63,633 nucleotides of DNA, taken from assembly GCA_016875735.1 (NCBI GenBank), contig VGOW01000017.1:1-63633 (forward strand). Direction: 5' to 3'. The position numbers were made by a program, and so were the translations under genes. Each line of letters opens with the position of its first letter. The first letter of the stretch is position 1. The notes under the pieces were generated by a model. The model searched no databases. It had not been told where the DNA came from and saw nothing but the letters and a program-made list of their open reading frames with translations. Below are positions 23,995-32,203 of the stretch, piece after piece. Source of the DNA: Chloroflexota bacterium. GTDB lineage: Bacteria; Chloroflexota; Anaerolineae; Anaerolineales; VGOW01.

Positions 23995-24681
23995 TCACAC
24001 CTTCCCCGCCACTGGCAGACGCAAATCCTCCCGCACGATCTTTCTCGGCCCACCATCTCGACTTGTCCGCCAGTCCTTAGGCGGTGTGATCTCCATGATC
24101 AAGTGGAGCCGATTCTGCGACTTGAGTTTGTCGTAAATCATCTGCCAGGCGCAATCGATCTCAGGATTAACTTCGCACTTGCCTTTCGACGAGCCGCCGC
24201 ACGGGCCGTTGAGCAATTGCTTCGAACAGCGCGCAATGGGGCAGACGCCGCCCGTGAGTCCGAGAATGCATTGGCCGCAGGCCGCGCAGCGCTCGGCCCA
24301 CACGCCTTGCTCCAGCGGCAGACCCATGAAGGTCGTATTGAGGCCGGGGACGACAACCGCGTCCGGATACCGTTCGGCCAGCGCCTGCACGCCGACGCCG
24401 CAGCCGAGCGAAAGCACGAGGTCTGCATGGCGCACTTGCTCGGCGATCTCGTCCAGATATTCCCATTCGCACTGGCGTTGAACGGTCGCCTCGGTGACGG
24501 CCTTCTCGTGCCCGTCGATCTTTGAGGCCATGCGCAGGGAGGCCGTCACAATGGCCGCTTCTCTCGCGCCGCCCGCAAAGCAAACCGTCACGCACGTGCC
24601 GCACCCCACCACCAACACCCTCTTGGCATCGCCGGTCAGCGATCTGATCTCTTCAAGTGGTTTTTGTTCGGCGACAATCAT
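23995..24681 (-). CDS. metV: MetV-like zinc/Fe-S partner of methylene-THF reductase
   Basis: A protein of the methylene-tetrahydrofolate reductase C-terminal domain family. It is cysteine-rich: C27, C30, C34 (VGCGTCVTVCFAGG) and a second group C132, C135, C138, C147, C152, C161, C169 (CAACGQCILGLTGGVCPIAR, NGPCGG, KGKCEV). In acetogens MetV contacts MetF and carries metal clusters that deliver electrons. The stop is one base from the metF start, so the two are coupled. The C-terminus ends with a short folate-reductase-like segment (RLHLIMEITPPKDW). Confidence 0.9.
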   Translation of the reverse strand: MIVAEQKPLEEIRSLTGDAKRVLVVGCGTCVTVCFAGGAREAAIVTASLRMASKIDGHEKAVTEATVQRQCEWEYLDEIAEQVRHADLVLSLGCGVGVQALAERYPDAVVVPGLNTTFMGLPLEQGVWAERCAACGQCILGLTGGVCPIARCSKQLLNGPCGGSSKGKCEVNPEIDCAWQMIYDKLKSQNRLHLIMEITPPKDWRTSRDGGPRKIVREDLRLPVAGKV

Positions 24682-24684
24682 GGT

Positions 24685-25275
24685 TTACTCCTCGGCCAGC
24701 GGCCCAAATTCATCGCAGGGTGGTTGCAAACACTTTCTCAGGGTTGCCACGCTCCGCGTGTTTCCATCCGGCAGCATAAAACTGTCTTTCAGGGTGTGGC
24801 ACAACTCGAAGCCCACCGCTATGCAGGCTTTGATCAACCGCGCCTGATCCAAAACAATTTCGGCGATCAGCATGTGCAGGCCGCGTCTGCGAGCCAAATC
24901 GATCAACACGTTGATCATCTGTTTGCCCAAGCCCCGCCGCCGAAAATCTTTGGCGACAAAGATTCGCACTCGGCCGCAATGGCGTTCCGGCCCGCAGCCA
25001 AAGTGCAGGGTCGCCTGGCCCACCGCCCGCTCATCGGCGAGGGCCATCAGCGGGAACACGCGGCCATAATTCAGGTTTTCGCACCAGCCTTTTGCCACTG
25101 CCGGGTCTCGGACATCGTCGCGGAGATAAAGAACATCCTCGTCGGGTGCTGTGGCAAATAAGCCAATGAGCGTTTGGCAATCGTCTGGAGTCATGGGGCG
25201 CAGTAACACCTCTCCGCCGTCCTTGAGGATAACAACCTTGTCGTGGATTTCGATTTCGGCAGTCATGTCGGTCAT
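24685..25275 (-). CDS. GNAT acetyltransferase (paralogue 2, inside hdr-met operon)
   Basis: A GCN5-related N-acetyltransferase of about 196 residues. The acetyl-CoA loop is RIFVAKDFRRRGLGKQMINVL. The start is taken at ATG 25275, which follows GGAGGG. It closely resembles the next gene upstream over its whole length (both share VLLRPMTxDDCQTL and ALxxxRAVGQxxLHFGxGPERH), so the pair is a tandem duplication. metV starts within a few bases of its stop. A role in acetylating complex subunits is possible but not shown. Confidence 0.85.
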   Translation of the reverse strand: MTDMTAEIEIHDKVVILKDGGEVLLRPMTPDDCQTLIGLFATAPDEDVLYLRDDVRDPAVAKGWCENLNYGRVFPLMALADERAVGQATLHFGCGPERHCGRVRIFVAKDFRRRGLGKQMINVLIDLARRRGLHMLIAEIVLDQARLIKACIAVGFELCHTLKDSFMLPDGNTRSVATLRKCLQPPCDEFGPLAEE

Positions 25276-25297
25276 TTCTCTGCCCTCCGGCCTCATC

Positions 25298-25864
25298 TCA
25301 AAACTCGTGGCCCGGTTCTCGCAGGCGCAGCATGAGGATCGCCACGTCGCGCACATCACCATCGCGCAGCATGAAATAATCTCTGAGGGTGCAGCAGGGT
25401 TGAAAGCCAATGTCCTCGAAGGCCCGGATTACTTTCGCCTGATCGGTGACGATTTCGGCCACGAGGAGGTGCAGGTTGTGCTTGCGCGCCAAGTCGGTGA
25501 GCGAGTTGAGCATCTTGGTGCCCAGCCCTCGCCCACGAAAGTCTTTGGCCAGAAAGAGGCGCACTTTGCCGATGTGCCGCTCCGGCCCACTGCCAAAATG
25601 CAGGCTGCCCTGACCCACTGCGCGGTCTTTGACCAAGGCCATCAACGGCAGCACCCGGCTATAGTCCAGCGTTTCGCACCAGCCCTTCGGCACCGCCGGG
25701 TCTTTCACGTTGTCGCGCAGGTACAACGTATCCTCCTCGTTGGCCGACGCGAACAGATCGGTGAGAGTCTGGCAATCGTCTCGAGTCATGGGGCGCAGTA
25801 ACACCTGCACCCCGTCCTTAAGGGTAATGAGATTGCGATAGGTTTTTGTTTGTTCCGGCAGCAT
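25298..25864 (-). CDS. GNAT acetyltransferase (paralogue 1, inside hdr-met operon)
   Basis: A GCN5-related N-acetyltransferase of 188 residues. The acetyl-CoA loop reads RLFLAKDFRGRGLGTKMLNSL. I placed the start at ATG 25864, which follows GAGGATGG; the longer frame overlaps the mvhD gene. It is a tandem paralogue of the next gene. Both sit between mvhD and metV in one transcription unit. The substrate is unknown. Confidence 0.85.
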   Translation of the reverse strand: MLPEQTKTYRNLITLKDGVQVLLRPMTRDDCQTLTDLFASANEEDTLYLRDNVKDPAVPKGWCETLDYSRVLPLMALVKDRAVGQGSLHFGSGPERHIGKVRLFLAKDFRGRGLGTKMLNSLTDLARKHNLHLLVAEIVTDQAKVIRAFEDIGFQPCCTLRDYFMLRDGDVRDVAILMLRLREPGHEF

Positions 25865-25895
25865 AAACAATCCATCCTCAAGTGAGCGCTGTCCG

Positions 25896-26408
25896 CTAGG
25901 TGTGACCGGCGCAGTCTGCCTTCCGCAAGGGACTCGGCCCAAGCCTTCTGACCGTCTCATCCATCTCTGTCACCGCCTCGGCCCACTGCTTGGCCATAGC
26001 CGACGACATGTTGTACATACGCACGCGTTCCGGCTCGAGGCCAATCTCTTTCAGCAGTTTCGAGACGTAGCGCACACGCCGTTTGGCGTTCAGATTCCCC
26101 AATTGATAATGGCAGTCGCCTTCCATACAGCCGGCTACCATCACCCCATCCGCGCCGTGTTCAAAAGCGTCGAGCACCAGCAGCACATCCAGTTTGCCAG
26201 TGCAGGGTAGTTTCACCACTCTCACGCTCGGCGGGTATTGCAGGCGAAGTGAACCGGCAAGGTCGGCGGCGGCGTAGGCGCAGTAGTGACAGCAGAAAGC
26301 CACAATGTTCAACTTCAAACTCCCAACTTCAGACTCCAAAAACTGCCTCTCGACTTCACTTTGAAGTTTGGAGTTTGAGGTTTGATTTTGGAACTTGGAA
26401 GTTTCCAT
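25896..26408 (-). CDS. mvhD: MvhD-like iron-sulfur electron-transfer protein (copy 2)
   Basis: A small [2Fe-2S]-type protein of the MvhD family, which links HdrA to an electron donor. The core starts at about residue 34 with NIVAFCCHYCAYAAADLAG and includes VRVVKLPCTGKLDVLLVL and GCMEGDCHYQLGN. The first 33 residues (METSKFQNQTSNSKLQ...) are not family sequence. They are read from the AACTTCAAACTCC-type intergenic repeat, which has been adopted as an N-terminal extension. The ATG is two bases past the stop of the hdrA fusion. Confidence 0.9.
   Translation of the reverse strand: METSKFQNQTSNSKLQSEVERQFLESEVGSLKLNIVAFCCHYCAYAAADLAGSLRLQYPPSVRVVKLPCTGKLDVLLVLDAFEHGADGVMVAGCMEGDCHYQLGNLNAKRRVRYVSKLLKEIGLEPERVRMYNMSSAMAKQWAEAVTEMDETVRRLGPSPLRKADCAGHT
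26300..26405. repeat. Intergenic repeat (TTTGAAGTTTGGAGTTTG family) overlapping mvhD start
   Basis: The minus strand reads caaacctcaaactccaaac and related words over about 100 bases. It provides the first codons of the downstream mvhD. Other members lie in frame in the hdrA fusion at 27030-27062 and 29871-29945. Confidence 0.75.
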
Positions 26409-26410
26409 AC

Positions 26411-29400
26411 TCACACCGCCGCCATTTCGAACAGCGCGTCCACCTTCGTCATCACCTGCGCGTCACGGTAGTGCATCAGGCCGATGGCTTTGGCCGGGCA
26501 CTCCGAGGCGCAAATGCCGCAACCCTGACAGATCGCCGGTTCGATATAGGCGGCGCCGATAATGTTGCCCACGCCCGTGATGTTGGCCGTGATCTTCGGA
26601 ACATGATAAGGACAGATTCGGACACAGGTGAGGCAGCCCGTGCATTTCTCCGGCGCGACCACCGCCACCGCTCCCCCGGCAGTGAGCGACTCGCGCGCGA
26701 GTATGGCCGCCGCCCGCGAGGCCGCCGCCTTCGCCTGCACGATCGTCTCATCCAGTAGTTTCGGGTAGTGCGCCGCGCCGGCCATGAAGATTCCTTCGGA
26801 GGCGAAATCGACCGGGCGTAGTTTGACATGAGCCTCGAGGAACCAGCCGTCGCCATCCACCGGCACTTTGAGTTTCGAGCCGAGCGCGCGCGCGCCATCT
26901 GCCGGAACGAGCGGCGTGCTCAACACAAGCAGATCGGGCCGCAGCTCGATCTCACGGCCCAAGATTGGGTCCAGAACCCGCACAACAATATCTGATCGCT
27001 GATCGCTGATCGCTGATTGCGAATCGGGGTTTGGAGTTTGAGATTTGGAGTTCGAAATTTGCGCCACCGGCTTCCGGTCGAAGTCGTAACGAACGAATCG
27101 CACGCCCTGCCGTCGGGCTTCGGTGTATAACCGCTCTTTGAAGCCATAGGCGCGAATGTCCCGGTAGAGGATGGTCACGTCCGCCTTTGGATTCAATTCC
27201 TTCAGCCGAAGCGCATTCTTGAAGGCGGTGGCGCAGCAGATGCGGCCGCAGTATTTCTCGGCCGGGCCGACGCACTGGATCATTACGATAGATTGCTGAT
27301 TGCTGATTGCCGGTTGCTGATTGCTATCAGCCAACAGCGCTTCGAACTGCTGTTGGGTGATGATGCGCGGGTCTGCGCCGCAACCGTATTCGCCGCCGCG
27401 ATATTCCTGCCCCCCCGTTGCCACAAGGGTGACGCCGTGACGGACTTCAGCGCCGTCGCTCAGATGGCTGGCGAAGTTGCCGACGAAGCCGGTCGTGTCC
27501 AGCAATTCGGTATTGCAGTGAACCGTGATCAATGGGTTCGCTCGAATGCGGTCAATCATTTCACGCAGAAATGCCTGCGGGTCGCTCTGATCACTGTTCA
27601 CTGATGACTGACGACCATTTGCATCACCAAGATAGAACACATTCCGCAGGTTGCCGCCGAGTTCCGGGCCGCGCTCGATGAGGTGAACGCCGAATCCTTG
27701 ATCGGCCAGCGACAACGCCGCCGTCATCCCCGCCGGGCCCCCGCCGATGATCAGCGCCGAATGTTCGATGCCGACCGGCATGGTGTGCAGTGGCTCCAGC
27801 GCGGTAACGCGGGCCACCGACATGCGTATGAGGTCTTTCGCCTTCGCGGTCGCCACGCCCCAATCTTTGGAATGCACCCACGAACACTGGTTGCGGATGT
27901 TCGCCATCTCGAAGAGGTACGGGTTGAGACCGGCGGCGCGGATCGAATCTTGAAACAGCGGCTCGTGCGTGCGTGGCGTGCAGCTGGCAACGACCACGCG
28001 GTTGAGGCCGAGCTCCTTCACTCGCTCGGTGATTCTGCCAATCGAGTCCTGCGAGCAGGTATAGAGCATGTGCTCGGTGTGAGCAACGTGGGGAAGGGAC
28101 TCCGCGTAGTCGGTCACGGCGGGCACGTCGAGGAAGCCGCCGATGTTCGAGCCGCAGTGGCAGACGAACACGCCGACGCGCGGCGGCTCGCCGCTCACGT
28201 CGCGCTCTGGCGGATACGCGCGCTCACGGGCCAGCAATCCACGCGCGGGGGCGAGCAGGCCCGCGGCTTGGGCCGCCGCGCCGGAAGCGTCCACCACCGT
28301 TTCGGGAATGTCCTTCGGTTCGCGGAACGGGCCGACGGCATAGATGCCCGGGCGCGAGGTCTGAAGCGGATCGAACTGCGTCGTCGCGCAGAAGCCGTAG
28401 GGGTCGAGCTCCACGCCGAGATCGCTCCCCAGTTTTCGGACAGCGGGCGACATTTCCATGCCGACGGAGAGGACGACGAGATCGAATTGTTCTTCGGAGA
28501 TTAGAGGATTAGAGATTGGAGATTTATTCTCTAATTCTCCAATCTCAACTTCTTTAGAGTAACGAACCATGAGGTTGCGCGTCGCCGGGTCTTCCTTCAG
28601 CGCCGAGATGCGGCAGCGGTGATAATGAACGCCGTACTTTTCCTCCGCGCGGCGATAGTATTCCTCGTAGCCCTTGCTGAAAGCGCGCATGTCCATCATG
28701 AAGATGTGCACGTCCGTGTCCGGCTCGTGCTCCTTGGCCATGATGGCTTCTTTGGCGGCATACATACAGCAGACTGCCGAGCAATAATCGTGAGTTTGAT
28801 CGCGCGAGCCGACGCACTGGAGGAAGGCGATCTTCTTCGGGCGCGCGCCGTCGGAGGGGCGTTTGACGTGGCCGGCCGTCGGGCCGGAAGCGGAGAGCAG
28901 GCGCTCGAATTGCAATGCGGTGACGACGTTGGGATAGCGCCCGAAGCCGAACTCCTGCGAAAGTTTCGCGTTGTATGCCTGATAGCCGGGCGCGAGGATC
29001 ATCGCGCCGACTTTGACTTCCTCGATGCGTTCGACCTCGTCGTGATTGATGGCCTTCACGCCGCAGGCAAACACGCAGCTCAGGCACTCGGAGCAAATGC
29101 CGCAGGCCAAACAGCGCGAGGCTTCGGCTTTGGCCTGCTCTTCGGTGTAGCCTTTCTCCACTTCGGCAAAACTATTGCGCCGCCGCTCGACTGGAATGAT
29201 CGGCATCGGCACACGCGGGGCATGGCGAATTTCACCGCGCACAAGTTTTTCCTCGATCTCGGGCCGCGCCATCTTGACCACGGGGAGATCGGGCGCGAAC
29301 TTCGGCTCGAGCGGTTCGCCGGAAAGATAGCGATGAATGGTGGCCGCAACTTTGTGGCCGGAGGCGACGGCCTCGATCACGAACGCTGTGCCGGTCGTCG

Positions 29401-31081
29401 CATCGCCGGCGGCGAACACGCCGGGGCGGGTGGCGGCGAAGGTGTTCGGGTTCACAGCGATGGTGGCCTGCCGCGTGACGCCCACACCCGCGTCGTCGGG
29501 GATGAAGGCGAGGCCGGCCCTCTGGCCGATGGAGAAGATGACCGTGTCGCACGGGAGGACGTGTTCCGAGCCGGGTTCGGTTTCCAGCGCCAATCGGCCT
29601 TCGGCGTCGAACTCCATGAACGTCACATTGACGCATTCGACGCCCGTCACTCGCCCGTCGTCGCTCAGAATCTGTTTGAACGACCGCGCCGGATACATCG
29701 TCACGCCCTCGGTCTCGGCTTCTTCGATCTCCCACTCATGTGCGGGCATCTTCTCGCGCGCTTCGAGGCAGGCCATCGCCACAGAGGCGGCCCCCAGCCG
29801 AACGGCGGTGCGGGCGCAGTCAATGGCCACGTTGCCGCCGCCCAGAACAAGCACACGCTTGTTCAATATCAAACTCCCAATTTCAAACTTCAAATCGCTC
29901 GCTTTGGAGTTTGGGTTTTGAAGTTTGAAGTTTGAAGTTTGAAGTTCTGCCAGCCGCACATCGCGCAAAAACTTTGTATTCACCAGCACATCCGGCAAAT
30001 CCGCGCCGGGGATGGGGAGTTTTTTGCCTTCGTGCGCGCCGACGGCGATGAGCACGGCGTCGAAACCCTGCGCGAAAAGGTCATCCAGATTGTTGACCGT
30101 CGTATTGAGCCGCAGATCAACCCCGAGGTCAACGATGTCCTGCACCTCACGATCCACAATTGCGGAAGGCAGGCGATATTCGGGGACGCCGACGCGAAGC
30201 ATCCCGCCGGCGACGGGCAGGGCCTCGAACACAGTCACGCCGTAGCCGAGCATCACAAGGTCTTTCGCCGCACTGAGGCCGCACGGCCCCGCGCCGATGA
30301 CGGCGACTCGCTGAGATCGAGTCTGCGGAATGGGTTCAATCGGCTCGCGGTCTTTCGCAAAGGCCCAATCGGCGACGAAGCGTTTGAGCGCATGAATGTT
30401 CAGCGGATCGTCAACGAGATTGCGGTTGCAGGCCAGTTCGCAACGATGGTTGCAGATGCGCCCGCAGATGGCGGGAAAAGGATTGTCCTCTTTGATGACG
30501 CGCAGGGCGTCGGCGTAGCGGCCCTCGCGGATGAGGGCGATGTAGCCCTGCGCCCGTTGTCCGGCGGGGCAAGCGTCACGGCACGGGGCGACGCCCTTCT
30601 TCTCAATTGCATATGCGGCGGGGATGGCCTGGGGGTAGAGGCGGTACGCGGCGCGGCGGTTCGAGAGTCCTTCGTTGAACTCGTCGGGCAGGACGATGGG
30701 ACAGACCTTCTCGCAATCGCCGCAGCCCACGCATTTGAGCGGGTCAATGTAGCGCGGCTTTCTTCGGAGGCGGGCGATGAAGTTCCCGGCCTCGCCCTCC
30801 ACCCCAAGCACTTCGGTATTCGTCAGGATTTCGATGTTGAGGTGGCGGCCCGTCTCGACGAGCTTGGGCGAGATGGTGCACATCGCGCAGTCGTTGGTCG
30901 GAAACGTTTTGTCTAACTGGGCCATGTGCCCGCCGATGGCGGGTTTGGCTTCGACGAGATAGACCTTGAAGCCCTGCTCGGCCAGGTCGAGCGAGGCCTG
31001 CATCCCGGCAATGCCGCCGCCGACGACCATGACAGCGCCGATGGGTCGTGTGTCGGTTAGAACGGGTGTCGGGTTGCTCAT
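26411..31081 (-). CDS. hdrA: HdrA fusion with GltD/NfnB-like insert and second HdrA module
   Basis: A 1,556-residue flavoprotein, much longer than ordinary HdrA. Order: HdrA FAD domain (VMVVGGGIAGMQASLDLAEQ, residues 18-37) with CAMCTISPKL; ferredoxin site CVGCGDCEKVCP (117-128). A GltD/NfnB-like module follows at about 165-620 (CRDACPAGQRAQGYIALI, VAVIGAGPCGLSAA, LVLGGGNVAIDCAR, GVFAAGDATTG), bringing its own FAD and NAD(P)H sites. Then come CLACGICSECLSCVFACG and the rest of HdrA. A second HdrA-like half begins near GVFVCHCGSNIGG, with a second FAD motif (ALIIGGGPAGMTAALSLADQ), and ends in two [4Fe-4S] motifs (CTGCLTCVRICP, CQGCGICASECP). Five in-frame repeat insertions interrupt it. ATG 31081 follows GGAAGAG. 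Confidence 0.9.
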   Translation of the reverse strand: MSNPTPVLTDTRPIGAVMVVGGGIAGMQASLDLAEQGFKVYLVEAKPAIGGHMAQLDKTFPTNDCAMCTISPKLVETGRHLNIEILTNTEVLGVEGEAGNFIARLRRKPRYIDPLKCVGCGDCEKVCPIVLPDEFNEGLSNRRAAYRLYPQAIPAAYAIEKKGVAPCRDACPAGQRAQGYIALIREGRYADALRVIKEDNPFPAICGRICNHRCELACNRNLVDDPLNIHALKRFVADWAFAKDREPIEPIPQTRSQRVAVIGAGPCGLSAAKDLVMLGYGVTVFEALPVAGGMLRVGVPEYRLPSAIVDREVQDIVDLGVDLRLNTTVNNLDDLFAQGFDAVLIAVGAHEGKKLPIPGADLPDVLVNTKFLRDVRLAELQTSNFKLQNPNSKASDLKFEIGSLILNKRVLVLGGGNVAIDCARTAVRLGAASVAMACLEAREKMPAHEWEIEEAETEGVTMYPARSFKQILSDDGRVTGVECVNVTFMEFDAEGRLALETEPGSEHVLPCDTVIFSIGQRAGLAFIPDDAGVGVTRQATIAVNPNTFAATRPGVFAAGDATTGTAFVIEAVASGHKVAATIHRYLSGEPLEPKFAPDLPVVKMARPEIEEKLVRGEIRHAPRVPMPIIPVERRRNSFAEVEKGYTEEQAKAEASRCLACGICSECLSCVFACGVKAINHDEVERIEEVKVGAMILAPGYQAYNAKLSQEFGFGRYPNVVTALQFERLLSASGPTAGHVKRPSDGARPKKIAFLQCVGSRDQTHDYCSAVCCMYAAKEAIMAKEHEPDTDVHIFMMDMRAFSKGYEEYYRRAEEKYGVHYHRCRISALKEDPATRNLMVRYSKEVEIGELENKSPISNPLISEEQFDLVVLSVGMEMSPAVRKLGSDLGVELDPYGFCATTQFDPLQTSRPGIYAVGPFREPKDIPETVVDASGAAAQAAGLLAPARGLLARERAYPPERDVSGEPPRVGVFVCHCGSNIGGFLDVPAVTDYAESLPHVAHTEHMLYTCSQDSIGRITERVKELGLNRVVVASCTPRTHEPLFQDSIRAAGLNPYLFEMANIRNQCSWVHSKDWGVATAKAKDLIRMSVARVTALEPLHTMPVGIEHSALIIGGGPAGMTAALSLADQGFGVHLIERGPELGGNLRNVFYLGDANGRQSSVNSDQSDPQAFLREMIDRIRANPLITVHCNTELLDTTGFVGNFASHLSDGAEVRHGVTLVATGGQEYRGGEYGCGADPRIITQQQFEALLADSNQQPAISNQQSIVMIQCVGPAEKYCGRICCATAFKNALRLKELNPKADVTILYRDIRAYGFKERLYTEARRQGVRFVRYDFDRKPVAQISNSKSQTPNPDSQSAISDQRSDIVVRVLDPILGREIELRPDLLVLSTPLVPADGARALGSKLKVPVDGDGWFLEAHVKLRPVDFASEGIFMAGAAHYPKLLDETIVQAKAAASRAAAILARESLTAGGAVAVVAPEKCTGCLTCVRICPYHVPKITANITGVGNIIGAAYIEPAICQGCGICASECPAKAIGLMHYRDAQVMTKVDALFEMAAV
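26990..27062. repeat. Two repeat families in frame within hdrA fusion
   Basis: gatcgctgatcgctgatcgctg and ggggtttggagtttgagattt units encode a Ser/Asn/Gln-rich linker (about residues 1340-1364, including ISNSKSQTPNPDSQS) between VRYDFDRKPV and DIVVRVLDP. Confidence 0.8.
27285..27335. repeat. In-frame repeat insertion (TTGCTGATTGC family) in hdrA fusion
   Basis: Tandem attgctgattgc words encode SNQQPAISNQQS (about residues 1250-1264), immediately before the conserved IVMIQCVGP. Confidence 0.75.
27588..27620. repeat. In-frame repeat insertion (ATCACTGTTCACTGATGACTG) in hdrA fusion
   Basis: Low-complexity sequence encodes NGRQSSVNSDQSDP (about residues 1154-1167), between NVFYLGD and the helix QAFLREMIDRI. 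The HdrA paralogue in this window has YYVAEGYDPQRLLRDLV at the same place. Confidence 0.65.
28498..28555. repeat. In-frame repeat insertion (ATTCTCCAATCTC family) in hdrA fusion
   Basis: gagattagaggattagagattgg and attctctaattctccaatc words encode IGELENKSPISNPLISEE (about residues 844-861), between VRYSKEVE and the conserved FDLVVLSVG. Confidence 0.75.
29871..29945. repeat. In-frame repeat insertion (GTTTGAAGTTTGAAG family) in hdrA fusion
   Basis: Tandem gaagtttgaagtttgaagttt with neighbouring variants encodes LQTSNFKLQNPNSKASD and the following residues (about 379-404). They separate FLRDVRLAE from the strand KRVLVLGGGNVAIDC in the GltD-like domain. Confidence 0.85.
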
Positions 31082-31110
31082 GCGCTCTTCCTTTGCGGTG
31101 TAGACGTCCG

Positions 31111-31515
31111 TCACTTTTGCGATTCTGGTTTTGCCGTTCTTGCCTCAAACACCCGGACGATCACGACACCAATGAGCGCAAAGACGAAGAAAACCAACAA
31201 CACCATCGCCGTGCTCTGTAGCGTGCCGATGATCGTTTGATACACCTCCAGCATCCAACGATCGGCTGTCAACTCGACGACGGCCCGATACGGCTCAACC
31301 GCCGTCATATACTTCTCGAGGTCCCACACCCGCACGCCGCCGCCGATGCCCACCACGTAAATGGCGAACTGGAGATAGCGCGTCCACGCCTGACTGATGT
31401 CGGCCGGCGCCACTCGCTTCATGATGCTATCCACCGGTTTGGTGAAGACGAAGACGACGATGGATGCAACGGCGAAGGCAATGATGAATGTGGTGATGAG
31501 CAAAACAACGATCAT
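31111..31515 (-). CDS. Small membrane protein in hdr operon
   Basis: A 134-residue protein of unknown family with an N-terminal transmembrane helix (IVVLLITTFIIAFAVASIVVF), a soluble middle segment (about residues 35-95, containing VWDLEKYMTAVEPYRAV) and a second helix (STAMVLLVFFVFALIGVVIV). It overlaps the stop of the truncated hdrA stub by ATGA coupling and precedes the large HdrA fusion by 30 bases. It could anchor the Hdr complex at the membrane; this is inference from position only. Confidence 0.75.
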   Translation of the reverse strand: MIVVLLITTFIIAFAVASIVVFVFTKPVDSIMKRVAPADISQAWTRYLQFAIYVVGIGGGVRVWDLEKYMTAVEPYRAVVELTADRWMLEVYQTIIGTLQSTAMVLLVFFVFALIGVVIVRVFEARTAKPESQK

Positions 31516-31661
31516 TGTTTGCCTCGATCTCTATTTGGAATCTCCTTGAAGCCCTGCTCGGCCAGGTCGAGCGAGGCCTGCATCCCGGCAATGCCGCCGC
31601 CGACGACCATGACGGCGCCGATGGGTTGTTTTTCGAGAGATTTGCCGCGTATCTGAGCCAT
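31512..31661 (-). pseudogene. Truncated hdrA 5' fragment (49-codon stub)
   Basis: An open frame from ATG 31661 encodes a near-exact copy of the HdrA-fusion N-terminus: QPIGAVMVVGGGIAGMQAS and the next residues to EQGFK. It then breaks into EIPNRDRGKQ and stops at 31512, overlapping the membrane protein start. The 83 bp at 31544-31626 match 30964-31046 with one clear mismatch. It is a leftover of a partial hdrA duplication, or marks where the membrane-protein gene was inserted. It may be translated and help coupling, but cannot form a flavoprotein. Confidence 0.75.
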
Positions 31662-31702
31662 GGCCAACCGAGACAGAAGGGTGAAGTGTGAAGGATGAGT
31701 CC

Positions 31703-32203
31703 TTATCGGCTGGGATGAGGGCGTCGGCCCCGGAACTCGATCTCATTGTCTTCGGTTTCTTCATCCTTCATCCTTCTAATTTCATCCTTTCCCTTCAGCG
31801 GACTTGGGCCAAGCGCCCGAATCCGGTCGGTCATGGTCTTGGCGGCGATGGCAAACGCATTGGCCTGACTGCCCGACATGAAGAACATATCCAATCGCTC
31901 CCCGCCGAGGCCGACCTCGTCCAGAATCTTCCGGGCGCGTTTGACGCGGGCGCGCCCGCGCTCGTTGCCGCGCACGTGATGGCAGTTGCCGATGGGGCAG
32001 GCCACCACAAACACACCGTCCGCGCCTTGCTCGAAGGCCTCCAAGATATATCGAATGTCGGTCTTGCCGGTGCAGGGCAGCCGGACGAATTTGACGTTGG
32101 CCGGGTACTGAATCCCCAGCGCCCCGGCAGTGTCGGCGGCCATGTAGCCGCAGTAGAGGCAGTAGAAGCCGGTGATCTCAGGCTCGAATGGCTTATCACT
32201 CAT
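31703..32203 (-). CDS. mvhD: MvhD-like iron-sulfur electron-transfer protein (copy 1)
   Basis: A second MvhD-family protein: ITGFYCLYCGYMAADTAGAL, VKFVRLPCTGKTDIRYIL and VVACPIGNCHHVRGNERG hold the conserved cysteines. The ATG overlaps the hdrA stop (TGATG), so the two subunits are co-translated. The C-terminal tail after SPLKGKDE (IRRMKDEETEDNEIEF and on) is encoded by a GAAGGATGAA-type intergenic repeat and has no family counterpart. The two MvhD copies differ clearly in sequence, so they may serve different HdrA modules. Confidence 0.9.
   Translation of the reverse strand: MSDKPFEPEITGFYCLYCGYMAADTAGALGIQYPANVKFVRLPCTGKTDIRYILEAFEQGADGVFVVACPIGNCHHVRGNERGRARVKRARKILDEVGLGGERLDMFFMSGSQANAFAIAAKTMTDRIRALGPSPLKGKDEIRRMKDEETEDNEIEFRGRRPHPSR

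Noticed and set aside
28619-29935. A long plus-strand open frame opposite the hdrA fusion
   Set aside because: The minus-strand frame has clear FAD, NAD(P)H and Fe-S motifs throughout; the plus frame has none.
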